Positions 8,235 through 16,303 of a DNA stretch of 42,096 nucleotides are shown here, one piece after another (the stretch's first letter is position 1; the number at the start of each line of letters is the position of its first letter). The stretch is from Janthinobacterium sp. (lineage in GTDB: Bacteria > Pseudomonadota > Gammaproteobacteria > Burkholderiales > Burkholderiaceae_D), in assembly GCA_003133225.1 (NCBI GenBank), contig PKWL01000154.1, positions 1-42,096 of the forward strand, written 5' to 3'. The translations under genes were made by a program, and so were the position numbers. The notes beneath the pieces were generated by a model. The model was not told where the DNA came from. It did not search any database and saw only the letters and a list, made by a program, of their open reading frames with translations.

Positions 8235-9770
8235 TTAGTTGTCCGGTGCTGCTCCCCCCAGCGCCTTGTAAATGGATACTAGGCGAATTGACAACAAACT
8301 CGTACTCTGGGCGTCATCGCGCTGCGCCTGCAAGAGAGTACGCCAGGCATCGAGTTCAACGAGATAATCAGTTAAGCCATGGCGGTAGCGTACGCGCGCC
8401 AGGACATACGCGGCGCGGCTGCTGCGCTCCTTCTCGGCCAATTGTTGCTGTCGTTGTCGTTGTGCGGTGTAGCTCGTCAACGCCGAGTCGATCTCGTGCC
8501 ATGCCTTGAGGACAGTCTGCTGAAAGCTGATGGCGGCCTCTTGCTGTTCCAGTGTGCGCAGCTGGATCGTCGCAAGGCGGCGTCCATGGTCGAAAATCGG
8601 CATGCTAAGGCTCGGTCCAAGCGACCATTGACGACTGCCCCAGTCCCCGAAATTGCTGCCGCGGACCGATTCGAGTCCGAAGCTTGCGCCCAGCGTGAGG
8701 CGCGGATAAGCATCCGCTGTGGCAATGCCGATGTTGGCCGTGGCTGCATGCAGGCGCGCCTGCGCGCCTTGAATGTCGGGGCGGCGCAGGGCGAATTCCG
8801 ATGGCAGGCCCAATCTCAGATCGGGTAGGACCGGTGCCTGTTCGCTCTCCATGCGCGGCGCCAGTTCCTGTTGCAACGCGCCCGGTTGCAAGCCTGTTAA
8901 CAAGGTGAGTTGGTTGCTGGCCTGCGCTTCTTGTTCGAGTAAGCCCGGCAAGAGCGAGCGCATGTCGGCTAGCTGGGCCCTTTGGCGGTTCACGTCCAGA
9001 TCGTTGTTCAAGCCGCCGTCGGCCTTCGCCCTGATCAGCGCCAGGGATTCCTCAGCGGCCGCAATATCCACGCGGGTCAGGCGCAATTGCTGTTGCGCGT
9101 CGCGCAGCTCGAAATAATTTCGTGCCAGTTCGGTCGACACGTCCAACTGAACTGCGCGCAACGTGGCGGCGGCTGCATCCACATTCGCGTCAGCAGCTTC
9201 GATGGAACGTCGAACTCGGCCCCAAAGGTCGAGCTCCCAGGAGGCGTCGAACCCTGCATCATACAGATTGCTAGGTGAACTTAGCGCCGACACCAACTGG
9301 TTGAGTTCGCTCGTCGGTGCGATTTCATTGAGCAAACGGGTTTCGGCCCCGTTTTCGCTCTCGCGCTGCCGCTTCAGGCTGGCGCTGGCGTCCACTTGTA
9401 GGCCTCTTTGGGCGGCGACGGTCACGCGTTGTGTGCGACTTTGGGCGAAGCGTAGTGCCGCCGTCAGCAGATCGTGGTTGGCGAGCAGCGCTTTTGCCTC
9501 TAAAGCATCGAGTACCCTATCGTCAAAGAGCGCCGCCAGCGTGGATACGGAGCCGTTTTGCTGATGGGTGGTTGACAACGCGGGCGACCCGCCGTGCCAA
9601 GCTGACCAGCCGCTAGGCGCGGCGGCAAGCATCGGCTTGTAATCGGGCCCGGCCGCGGCGCAGCCGGCAAGCGTTGTGATCAATAGGATAAGCGGCAGGC
9701 GCGCGCCGTGCGTGCCAATTGCATCCGATGGCAACGGGAGCGGATTTTTTGCGTGCTTTGGCGGTAACAT
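8235..9770 (-). CDS. Outer-membrane efflux lipoprotein, NodT/OprM family
   Basis: 511 residues. The signal ends in LAGC with the lipidated Cys37, followed by AAAGPDYKP, the usual start of mature NodT-family proteins. Two long helical repeats follow, typical of TolC-like factors that trimerise into an outer-membrane and periplasmic tunnel (for example RRPDIQGAQARLHAATANIG in the second). The ATG at 9770 gives the best signal; a TTG at 9791 would overlap the permease gene. It is the last gene of a five-gene operon, 13 bp after the second ABC permease, and so probably supplies the exit channel for that exporter. E. coli ybhGFSR has no such gene in the operon. Confidence 0.93.
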   Translation of the reverse strand: MLPPKHAKNPLPLPSDAIGTHGARLPLILLITTLAGCAAAGPDYKPMLAAAPSGWSAWHGGSPALSTTHQQNGSVSTLAALFDDRVLDALEAKALLANHDLLTAALRFAQSRTQRVTVAAQRGLQVDASASLKRQRESENGAETRLLNEIAPTSELNQLVSALSSPSNLYDAGFDASWELDLWGRVRRSIEAADANVDAAAATLRAVQLDVSTELARNYFELRDAQQQLRLTRVDIAAAEESLALIRAKADGGLNNDLDVNRQRAQLADMRSLLPGLLEQEAQASNQLTLLTGLQPGALQQELAPRMESEQAPVLPDLRLGLPSEFALRRPDIQGAQARLHAATANIGIATADAYPRLTLGASFGLESVRGSNFGDWGSRQWSLGPSLSMPIFDHGRRLATIQLRTLEQQEAAISFQQTVLKAWHEIDSALTSYTAQRQRQQQLAEKERSSRAAYVLARVRYRHGLTDYLVELDAWRTLLQAQRDDAQSTSLLSIRLVSIYKALGGAAPDN

Positions 9771-9783
9771 ATTTTTTTCCGAT

Positions 9784-10914
9784 TCAAACAAGTCGGTTGC
9801 GAAATAGCCACGCCGCCAGTGGCAAGGTGACGCCCGAGATGAGCAACAGGGGAATGAGGTTAGGGAAAACGGTAGAGAACCCGACTCCTTCTAGATACAC
9901 GCGCTGCACCAGGTCGATGGCAAATCGCAATGGGTTCGCCAGCGTCGCCAGTTGCAGAAATTCGGGCATGTTGCGTACCGGCGTGGTCAATCCCGAGAGC
10001 AGCGTCATGGGCATGATCAATGAAAAGGTATACAGCATGGCCTGTTGCATATTGGCCGACACGGCCGAGATGGACAAGCCAATGCCGACGCTTGCCATGG
10101 TAAATAAAGCCAGCCCGCTGTAGAGCGTGATCAGCGATCCAGCCATGGGAACCCGGAACCAAAACCTGGTCACCAGCAACACGATAGTCGATTGGAGCAG
10201 ACCGATCAAAATGGGCGGTAGCGCCTTGCCGATCATAATTTCCAGCGGCGACAATGGTGTCACCAGCAGTTGATCGAAGGTGCCTTGCTCGCGCTCGCGC
10301 GCCACCGACAGTGCCGTTAGCAGCAAGGTTTGCATCATGCTAAGAGAGGCAATCATGCCCGGCAGCAGGTTCCAGCGCGTTTCCAGGTTCGGGTTATACC
10401 ACGCGCGCGATGCAATCGTCAGCGCTTCGGGCGCCCCGCCATACCGTTCGCGCCATTCCGTATTGAAGGCATCGACCACGGAGCTGACATAGCCGGCCGC
10501 CGAGCCGGCCGTCGTCGAGTTGCGCCCATCTAGAATCAACTGGACCGGTGCCGTGGTGGCGGCGCTCAGTTGCTGCTCGAAGCGCGGCCCAATCTGGATC
10601 ACAATCAACGCCTGTTGCGAGTCGATGACGCGGGCAATATCCGTTTGCGACTGCAAAATGGCGATGCGGTGGAACACCCCTGTGCTGTCTAGCTTGGCAA
10701 CGAGTTCGGTCGATGCGCCGCTGCGGCTTTGGTCGAGAAGCGCATACGGCACGTTGGTCAAGTCATAGGTCGCAGCGTAGCCGAACAGGAAAGTTTGCAT
10801 CAAGGCCGGGACGAACAGAATCGCCCGGCTCGCCGGGTCTTTCAGGACTGCCAGAAATTCCTTGCGACACAGGTTGGCGATGCGACGAAATATTTCAATC
10901 ATGGAACCGGTCAT
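9784..10914 (-). CDS. ybhR: ABC-2 type export permease, YbhR-like
   Basis: 376 residues. One N-terminal membrane helix (FVPALMQTFLFGYAATYDL), a large periplasmic segment (about 45-175), then five hydrophobic segments in the C-terminal half, the layout of ABC-2 permeases. The conserved AREREQGTFDQLLVTPLSPLE stretch that contacts the ATPase lies near residues 207-226. It pairs with the neighbouring YbhS-like permease; both are driven by the YbhF-like ATPase. The start ATG is 9 bp past the upstream stop with AAGAG in front; a second ATG lies four codons later. The homologous E. coli system affects cephalosporin and Na+/Li+ tolerance; the substrate here is unknown. Confidence 0.92.
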   Translation of the reverse strand: MTGSMIEIFRRIANLCRKEFLAVLKDPASRAILFVPALMQTFLFGYAATYDLTNVPYALLDQSRSGASTELVAKLDSTGVFHRIAILQSQTDIARVIDSQQALIVIQIGPRFEQQLSAATTAPVQLILDGRNSTTAGSAAGYVSSVVDAFNTEWRERYGGAPEALTIASRAWYNPNLETRWNLLPGMIASLSMMQTLLLTALSVAREREQGTFDQLLVTPLSPLEIMIGKALPPILIGLLQSTIVLLVTRFWFRVPMAGSLITLYSGLALFTMASVGIGLSISAVSANMQQAMLYTFSLIMPMTLLSGLTTPVRNMPEFLQLATLANPLRFAIDLVQRVYLEGVGFSTVFPNLIPLLLISGVTLPLAAWLFRNRLV

Positions 10915-10923
10915 AAAAAGCTC

Positions 10924-12081
10924 TTAGTCGAGTGTCTTGCGGGTCACGAAACGCGCCAAGCCTAACAACAATACGGCATACACGGCCAAGATCGCGCAGT
11001 TCTTGAAGATGAGTGGCCAAACGTTCCCGGCAAGAAATAGCGTCCTGATCAGCTCCATGAAGTAGGTCGCCGGCAGCACCTGTCCGACCAAGCGGATGAC
11101 TGTCGGAACATTACGTAGGTCGAACAAAAAGCCGGACAGCATCAATGAGGGCATGAAGCTCGTTAGCAAAGCAATCTGGCTCGCCATAAATTGATTCTTG
11201 GTTACCGACGAGATGACCAGACCCAAGCCTACGGCGACCAACAGATAGAGCATCGAGCTTATGACGAGGATCGCGAGCGAACCGTAAGTGGGCACCTCGA
11301 ACAGAAAGTGCGCCGCAAGCAGGCACAGGACCAAGCCAATCATGCCAACGATGAAGTAGGGAATGATCTTGGCCAGCAGGATCTCGACCGGGCGCACCGG
11401 CGTGACGAACAGCGCCTCGAGCGTGCCACGTTCCCACTCGCGCGCCATCACCAGGGCCGTCAGGAAAGCGCCGACCAAGGTCATGATGAGCACGATCAAG
11501 CCCGGCACCAGATACCAGGTGCTGGTGTTGGCGGCGTTGAACCACATGCGCGGCTCCACTGTCACGGAGCCGATTCCAGGGCTGGCATTAACTCCTGCTC
11601 GGTCGGCCTGACGCAAGGCCCATTGATTGAGCGCGCCGTCGACGTAGTTCAAGATGATGCTGGCTCGGCTGACATCGGCGCCATGCACCAAGACCTGGAT
11701 GTGCGCGCTTCCGGCGGCCAATTGGCGCGAGAAATCGATCGGCACGCGCACGATGCCATCGACTTTACGCTCGCGCATCAATTGCTCGGCAGCACGCATG
11801 GAAGTTAACATGACGGGCGAGATATAGGGCGAGAGCTGCAATCCGGCGACGGCCTCGAGCGCAGTAGGTGAGCTGTCTTCTAGCACGACAGCGACCGGAG
11901 CGTGCTTGACGTCGAGCGAAATGCCGTAGCCAAAAATCAGAATCAGGACGATGGGCAGCAAGATGCCGATGGCCAAATTGCTCGGGTCGCGCAGCAATTG
12001 CCGGATTTCCTTGCGCGTTAAGGCCCTCAAGCGCGACCAAAAGCCACTCTTGTTGGCGGGCGGGGCAGACGATTGGCTCAT
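10924..12081 (-). CDS. ybhS: ABC-2 type export permease, YbhS-like
   Basis: 385 residues with the same plan as its downstream partner: an N-terminal helix after LTRKEIRQLLRDPSN (GILLPIVLILIFGYGISLD), a periplasmic domain, then a C-terminal membrane bundle with the coupling segment MAREWERGTLEALFVTPVRP. The start overlaps the ATPase stop by four bases (ATGA), so the two are translationally coupled. A heterodimer with the YbhR-like protein is the expected transmembrane part of a tripartite exporter. Confidence 0.92.
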   Translation of the reverse strand: MSQSSAPPANKSGFWSRLRALTRKEIRQLLRDPSNLAIGILLPIVLILIFGYGISLDVKHAPVAVVLEDSSPTALEAVAGLQLSPYISPVMLTSMRAAEQLMRERKVDGIVRVPIDFSRQLAAGSAHIQVLVHGADVSRASIILNYVDGALNQWALRQADRAGVNASPGIGSVTVEPRMWFNAANTSTWYLVPGLIVLIMTLVGAFLTALVMAREWERGTLEALFVTPVRPVEILLAKIIPYFIVGMIGLVLCLLAAHFLFEVPTYGSLAILVISSMLYLLVAVGLGLVISSVTKNQFMASQIALLTSFMPSLMLSGFLFDLRNVPTVIRLVGQVLPATYFMELIRTLFLAGNVWPLIFKNCAILAVYAVLLLGLARFVTRKTLD

Positions 12082-13856
12082 GCTTGGCCTCGCGCATTTG
12101 GCTTTGTACCATTTGCGGCGCGCGCTTGCATGACGATTTCGATGAATGCTTGTTCCATATTCAAACTATGGGCGGCGGTGCTGCCGGCCCGCGCCCGCAC
12201 TTCCTGCGGGGTCCCGAGCGCGAGCAAAATGCCGGCATCCTGAATCAAAATACGGTCGCAGTATTCTGCTTCTTCCATGAAATGGGTGGTGATGATGACA
12301 GTCACGCCCGCTTCGGCCAGCGCCGTGATGCGGCGCCAGAACTGACGCCGCGCCAGCGGATCGGTGCCGCTGGTGGGCTCGTCCAAAAACAGGATCTCCG
12401 GCTCATGCAGCAGGCCGGTTGCCATTGCCAGGCGCTGCTTAAAGCCGCCGGGCAATTGGCCGCTCGGCACGTTCTCCTGGCCAATGAGGTCAAATTGTTC
12501 GAGGACTGCCTGCATGCGCTGTTGCAGGCGCGGGCCGTGCAAGCCATAGGCGCTGCCGAAGAACTGCAGATTCTCGGCCACCGACAAATTGCCGTAGAGC
12601 GCGAACTTCTGCGAGACATAGCTGATCTTACTTCGTGCCTGGGCGCGCGCATGGCGCAAATTGACCCCCGCCACCTGCAAGAACCCGCTGCTCGCGGGCA
12701 GGAGGCCGCACAGCATGCGAAAGGTGGTGGTCTTGCCGGCGCCATTGGGGCCAAGCAAACCGAAGATCTCGCCGCGGCGCACGCTAAAGCCGATCCCTGC
12801 CACAGCGGTAAAGGTGCCGAACCGGCGCACCAGGTCTCTCACTTCGATGACGACTTCAGCGTTGCTGACCGAATCGGGCGCCGCCGCGGGCGGCGCGACG
12901 GCCAGCAATGGGGCCGCTGCTTGGGCGTGCAAAAGCACCATGAAGCCGTCTTCTAAGCGCGCCTCCGTTGGCGCTCGCGGCGCGCCGCCCAGCAACGCCG
13001 CGAGCGCACCTTCGTCGGCGCCGGGTTGGCGGACGAAGCGTACCGCGCCGCGCTGGGGAACCGCGTCAATGATCGTGTCCGACGCATCGAGCAGCCGGGC
13101 TTGCAAAGTGCGCGCCGGCAGCCCCGGCGGCGGAGTGGCGATAAAGCATAGGTCGCGCGCTTGGTCGCAGATATCCTGGGGCGCCCCTTGTGCCAGAAGT
13201 TTACCCTCTTGCAACACATAGACTCGGGCGCAGCGTTCGGCTTCGTCAAGATAGGCGGTGCTCACAATCACCGTGAGCTGGTCATCCTCGACAAGTTGTT
13301 GTACGATCTCCCACAATTCCCGGCGCGACAGGGGATCGACTCCGACCGTCGGTTCATCGAGCAGCAACAGATCGGGCGAGCGCACCAGGGCGCAGGCCAA
13401 TCCCAGCTTTTGCTTCATGCCGCCAGATAGCTTGCCGGCCGGGCGCGTCGTGAAGCGGCCCAAATCAGTCATCTCCATGAGCCGGGCATAGCGATCCCGG
13501 CGCACGGCCTTGGGCACGCCGTGCAAGTCCGCGTACAGGTCGAGGTTTTCCTGGACACTAAGATCATCATACAATCCGAAGCGTTGCGGCATATAGCTGA
13601 TGCGGTCTTGCACGGCTTGCGGGTGGGCGCCGACATCGATCCCCAATACCCGCAGGGACCCTTCGTTTGCGCGCATCAGTCCGGCAATCAAGCGCAGCAA
13701 GGTGGTCTTGCCGGCGCCGTCTGGTCCGACCACTGCGGTCACAGCGCCGTTTGGCACGTGCAGCGAGATGTCAGCGAGTGCATGAATGGTCAGGCCCGTT
13801 TGCTTGACGATGAAGCGCTTGTGAATGCCTTGGCCGACCAGCGCTACGCCGTCCAT
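12078..13856 (-). CDS. ybhF: Double-NBD ABC transporter ATPase, YbhF-like
   Basis: 592 residues holding two complete nucleotide-binding domains in tandem. NBD1 has Walker A GPDGAGKTT, signature LSGGMKQ and Walker B LLLLDEPTVGVDP. A linker of about 100 residues (alanine- and proline-rich at its end) leads to NBD2 with Walker A GPNGAGKTT, a variant signature LPGGFKQ and Walker B ILFLDEPTSGTDP. Such fusions energise paired ABC-2 permeases. ATG 13856 overlaps the adaptor stop as TGATG, and the 3' end overlaps the YbhS gene by four bases. The Ser-to-Pro change in the second signature may make one ATP site weaker; that is inference. Confidence 0.94.
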   Translation of the reverse strand: MDGVALVGQGIHKRFIVKQTGLTIHALADISLHVPNGAVTAVVGPDGAGKTTLLRLIAGLMRANEGSLRVLGIDVGAHPQAVQDRISYMPQRFGLYDDLSVQENLDLYADLHGVPKAVRRDRYARLMEMTDLGRFTTRPAGKLSGGMKQKLGLACALVRSPDLLLLDEPTVGVDPLSRRELWEIVQQLVEDDQLTVIVSTAYLDEAERCARVYVLQEGKLLAQGAPQDICDQARDLCFIATPPPGLPARTLQARLLDASDTIIDAVPQRGAVRFVRQPGADEGALAALLGGAPRAPTEARLEDGFMVLLHAQAAAPLLAVAPPAAAPDSVSNAEVVIEVRDLVRRFGTFTAVAGIGFSVRRGEIFGLLGPNGAGKTTTFRMLCGLLPASSGFLQVAGVNLRHARAQARSKISYVSQKFALYGNLSVAENLQFFGSAYGLHGPRLQQRMQAVLEQFDLIGQENVPSGQLPGGFKQRLAMATGLLHEPEILFLDEPTSGTDPLARRQFWRRITALAEAGVTVIITTHFMEEAEYCDRILIQDAGILLALGTPQEVRARAGSTAAHSLNMEQAFIEIVMQARAANGTKPNARGQA

Positions 13857-14878
13857 CAATGCGCGGCCGCGGCCGGCGTGGCATCGTCATGCAAGGCGAT
13901 GCGGACCGTGGCGGGCATGCCCAAGCGCAGGCGGTCGCCGGCATCATCAACGAGAACCCGGACTTCATAGACCAAGTTGGTGCGCAACTCTTCCGTTTGC
14001 ACGGTCTTGGGCGTGAATTCGGCAACGGACGAAATGTAACCGACCTTGCCGCTGAGCGGTTGACTGGGGTGGCTGTCGGATGTCACGCTCGCGCTGACGC
14101 CTGGCTTGATCCGGCCCAGATCGACCTCATTGACGTAGGCGCGGACCCATTTAGGGTCGGTGATGGCCAAGGTAAAGACGGGTCGTAGCGGCGAGGCCAT
14201 GTCGCCCGGCTCCAATAAGCGCGCGCGCACCACCGCATTGAGCGGGGCCTTCAGTTCCGATTCCGCTATTTGATGGTTAACTAGTGCCAGCTCGGATCGG
14301 GCTACCTTTAGTTGGGCCTCGGCCTGTGCAATATCTTCTTTGCGGGGGCCGATCTCGACTAGCCGCTGCGCCTTGAGCGAGCTCTTTAGCTGAGCTTGCG
14401 TTACCTTCTGGCGGGCGACGGCGTTATCGATATCTTGCGCGCTGACGGCGCGCCCAGAGGTGGCTTGGTGAATCGCCTGTTGACGCTCGAGCTGCTGCGC
14501 GGCGAGTTCAAAATCGGCCGCGTCGGCGGCCGTCTTAGCGCGGGCCTCGGCCACTTCTTCGGGCCGGCTGCCAGATTTCAGGCGCTGTAGGGCCTGGTAC
14601 TGGACTTCGATTTGCGCCTGCGCCTGCGCCGCGTGCAGCTTGAGAGTGCGCGTATCGAGTTCGCCCAAAACCTGCCCGGTCTTGACATGGTCGCCTTCTT
14701 GCACGTTTAATGTATCAACGCGCTCACTGCCGTTAAAGGCCAGCGAAACCTGGCGCACATCGACGTTGCCGTAGAGCACCAGCAAATGGTGATCGACCGG
14801 TTGCCGCTTGCCATACCAGATCGCCAATGCGGCGGCGGCGACGACGGCCGCAATGGCAAGGATGGGCTTGTTGTTCAT
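13856..14878 (-). CDS. ybhG: HlyD-family periplasmic adaptor, YbhG-like
   Basis: 340 residues. One N-terminal anchor helix (AIAAVVAAAALAIWYG), a lipoyl/barrel-sandwich hybrid half-motif (VQEGDHVKTGQVLGELDT, about 60-77), a long alanine- and glutamine-rich coiled coil (about 80-200), the second half motif (LKAPLNAVVRARLLEPGDM) and a beta-barrel C-terminus ending in a short histidine tail. It bridges inner-membrane exporter and outer-membrane channel. It is the first gene of the operon (ybhG-F-S-R-nodT), whose genes are separated by at most 13 bp or overlap. The promoter must lie in the 304-bp gap shared with the divergent cecR-like regulator. Confidence 0.93.
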   Translation of the reverse strand: MNNKPILAIAAVVAAAALAIWYGKRQPVDHHLLVLYGNVDVRQVSLAFNGSERVDTLNVQEGDHVKTGQVLGELDTRTLKLHAAQAQAQIEVQYQALQRLKSGSRPEEVAEARAKTAADAADFELAAQQLERQQAIHQATSGRAVSAQDIDNAVARQKVTQAQLKSSLKAQRLVEIGPRKEDIAQAEAQLKVARSELALVNHQIAESELKAPLNAVVRARLLEPGDMASPLRPVFTLAITDPKWVRAYVNEVDLGRIKPGVSASVTSDSHPSQPLSGKVGYISSVAEFTPKTVQTEELRTNLVYEVRVLVDDAGDRLRLGMPATVRIALHDDATPAAAAH

Positions 14879-14945
14879 ATGGTGTTTTTCCCGTTCAATC
14901 GCTTTGGCTGTATTGTCCCATGTCTTTTTTTGAAGTTTTACCTAA

Positions 14946-14963
14946 TTCAAATTATAATTTGAA
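14946..14963. promoter_or_regulatory. Candidate operator for the CecR-like repressor
   Basis: A perfect 18-bp palindrome, TTCAAATTA followed by its reverse complement TAATTTGAA, lies 67 bp upstream of the adaptor start and 219 bp from the regulator start. A perfect dyad of this length between a TetR-type gene and its divergent target operon is the usual operator layout. Binding is inferred. Confidence 0.6.
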
Positions 14964-15182
14964 GTTACCACAGTTTTACCTTTATAGTTCACACTATTTT
15001 CAAGGAGGGCGTACTCACTCACATGATGCCCTTGAACGGGGATTTGCACGGGCGCGGGCTGTACTGCATCGCCGCTAGCGACCTAGGCGAGCGTGCCCAA
15101 CCAGCCTGGGCACGCTCATGCCGGGTTCGTCAAAATCATAATTTTAATTTCAGATTCATGCCGGCTGCGATAAACTTGCGCC

Positions 15183-15869
15183 ATGTCCAAAGTCATTGCA
15201 AAAATTGCCGCCGCGCGCACCCGGCGAATGCCGCGCCCCGACGGCGCGGCGACCCGACTGCGCATTCTCGATACGGCGGGCAGGATATTTGCCGAGCAAG
15301 GCTATGCGCAAGCGACGAGTAAGGAGATCTGCACTCGTGCCGGAACCAACCTGGCATCGGTGAACTACCACTTTGGCAGCCGTATTGGGCTGTACGAGGA
15401 AGTCCTCATCGAGGCGCATCGGCAAATCGTTAGCATGGACGACCTGACGAAAATAACGCGCGCACCGGGCGATCCACGCCAAAAGTTGCGCACTTTGCTA
15501 ACGCACTTGCTGGCCTTATCGGCCAAGCCTGCTGCCCCTTGGGGTTTTCGAGTCATCTTGCGCGAGGCCATGGCGCCATCGCAGGTGATGCCGGCGCTCG
15601 TCGAAAAGGCGGTGCGTCCCAAAGCCAAAGTGTTGCTCGGCTTGATCGCGGAAATAGTGGATTTGCCACCGGACCATCCCGCCGTACAGCGCAGTTTGTT
15701 TTTTTCGGTTTTTCCATGCATGGGGCTTCTGATTGCACCCAAGGAAATTGCCAATAAGGTGCTGCCAGCCGTTGCAAAGGACACGGACGGTCTGCTCGAC
15801 GAACTCATGCGCTTTGTGTTGGCCGGCCTAGAGGCTGTGTCATGCGAATATCGGACAAGAATACGCTAG
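15183..15869 (+). CDS. cecR: TetR-family transcriptional regulator, CecR (YbiH)-like
   Basis: 228 residues. The N-terminal HTH (about residues 23-70) reads LRILDTAGRIFAEQGYAQAT, SKEICTRAGTNLASVNYHF and GSRIGLYEEVL, typical of TetR proteins; the C-terminal part fits the CecR/DUF1956 ligand-binding type. In E. coli CecR represses ybhGFSR, the same gene set that lies divergently here, so local repression of the exporter and of itself is the natural inference, with the 18-bp palindrome at 14946 as a candidate site. The ATG at 15183 is followed by a lysine- and arginine-rich tail (SKVIAKIAAARTRRM) before the HTH; the ribosome binding site is weak. Confidence 0.88.
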   Translation: MSKVIAKIAAARTRRMPRPDGAATRLRILDTAGRIFAEQGYAQATSKEICTRAGTNLASVNYHFGSRIGLYEEVLIEAHRQIVSMDDLTKITRAPGDPRQKLRTLLTHLLALSAKPAAPWGFRVILREAMAPSQVMPALVEKAVRPKAKVLLGLIAEIVDLPPDHPAVQRSLFFSVFPCMGLLIAPKEIANKVLPAVAKDTDGLLDELMRFVLAGLEAVSCEYRTRIR

Positions 15870-16303
15870 GCGCAATCGAGCACCTTGCAATTTTCAGCTA
15901 CGCGCCGCTTTAGCAAAAGCGAACGGCCCTAGCGCAACGTCACGCAGCCAGGGAAGCTTGTGGTCCCTGCAATGTCGGTCGAAAAACAAACTTAAACACC
16001 CAAATCTCCTTTTTCGAGCTGCGTATTTTTTAGCTGTCACTAATAGAATCAATTACTTACATATTGAGCTGTTGAATTCGTAAGGGTAGAGTATCCTTCA
16101 GCACAACATGTAATTTTGGAATGCAATACGCAGCTGAAAAAGCAAAAATCCGCGTATCTCTCACCAATTTAAAAAGTCTTAGAAAATCGAATTCTCGATG
16201 CGTGCGTAGCCGGTTCGGCAAAAATGCCCATTAACAGCAAGCGCGCATCAGTTGGCGAATAACTGTAAAACATCCGAGCTCGCGGGATTAGCAAAATGCG
16301 TAC
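15870..16303. other. Intergenic region before the hybrid kinase gene
   Basis: About 430 bp, more AT-rich than its neighbours, especially from 16010 to 16200. No gene or RNA can be supported. It probably contains the kinase promoter. Confidence 0.4.

Noticed and set aside
11191..11808. Long open frame on the plus strand (205 codons) opposite a permease gene
   Set aside because: Composition is Gln/His/Arg/Asp-rich without hydrophobic core or domain; it is the antisense of the YbhS-like permease gene.
12084..12956. 290-codon plus-strand frame opposite the double ATPase
   Set aside because: Antisense of a GC-rich gene with clear Walker motifs on the other strand; no family features or ribosome binding site.
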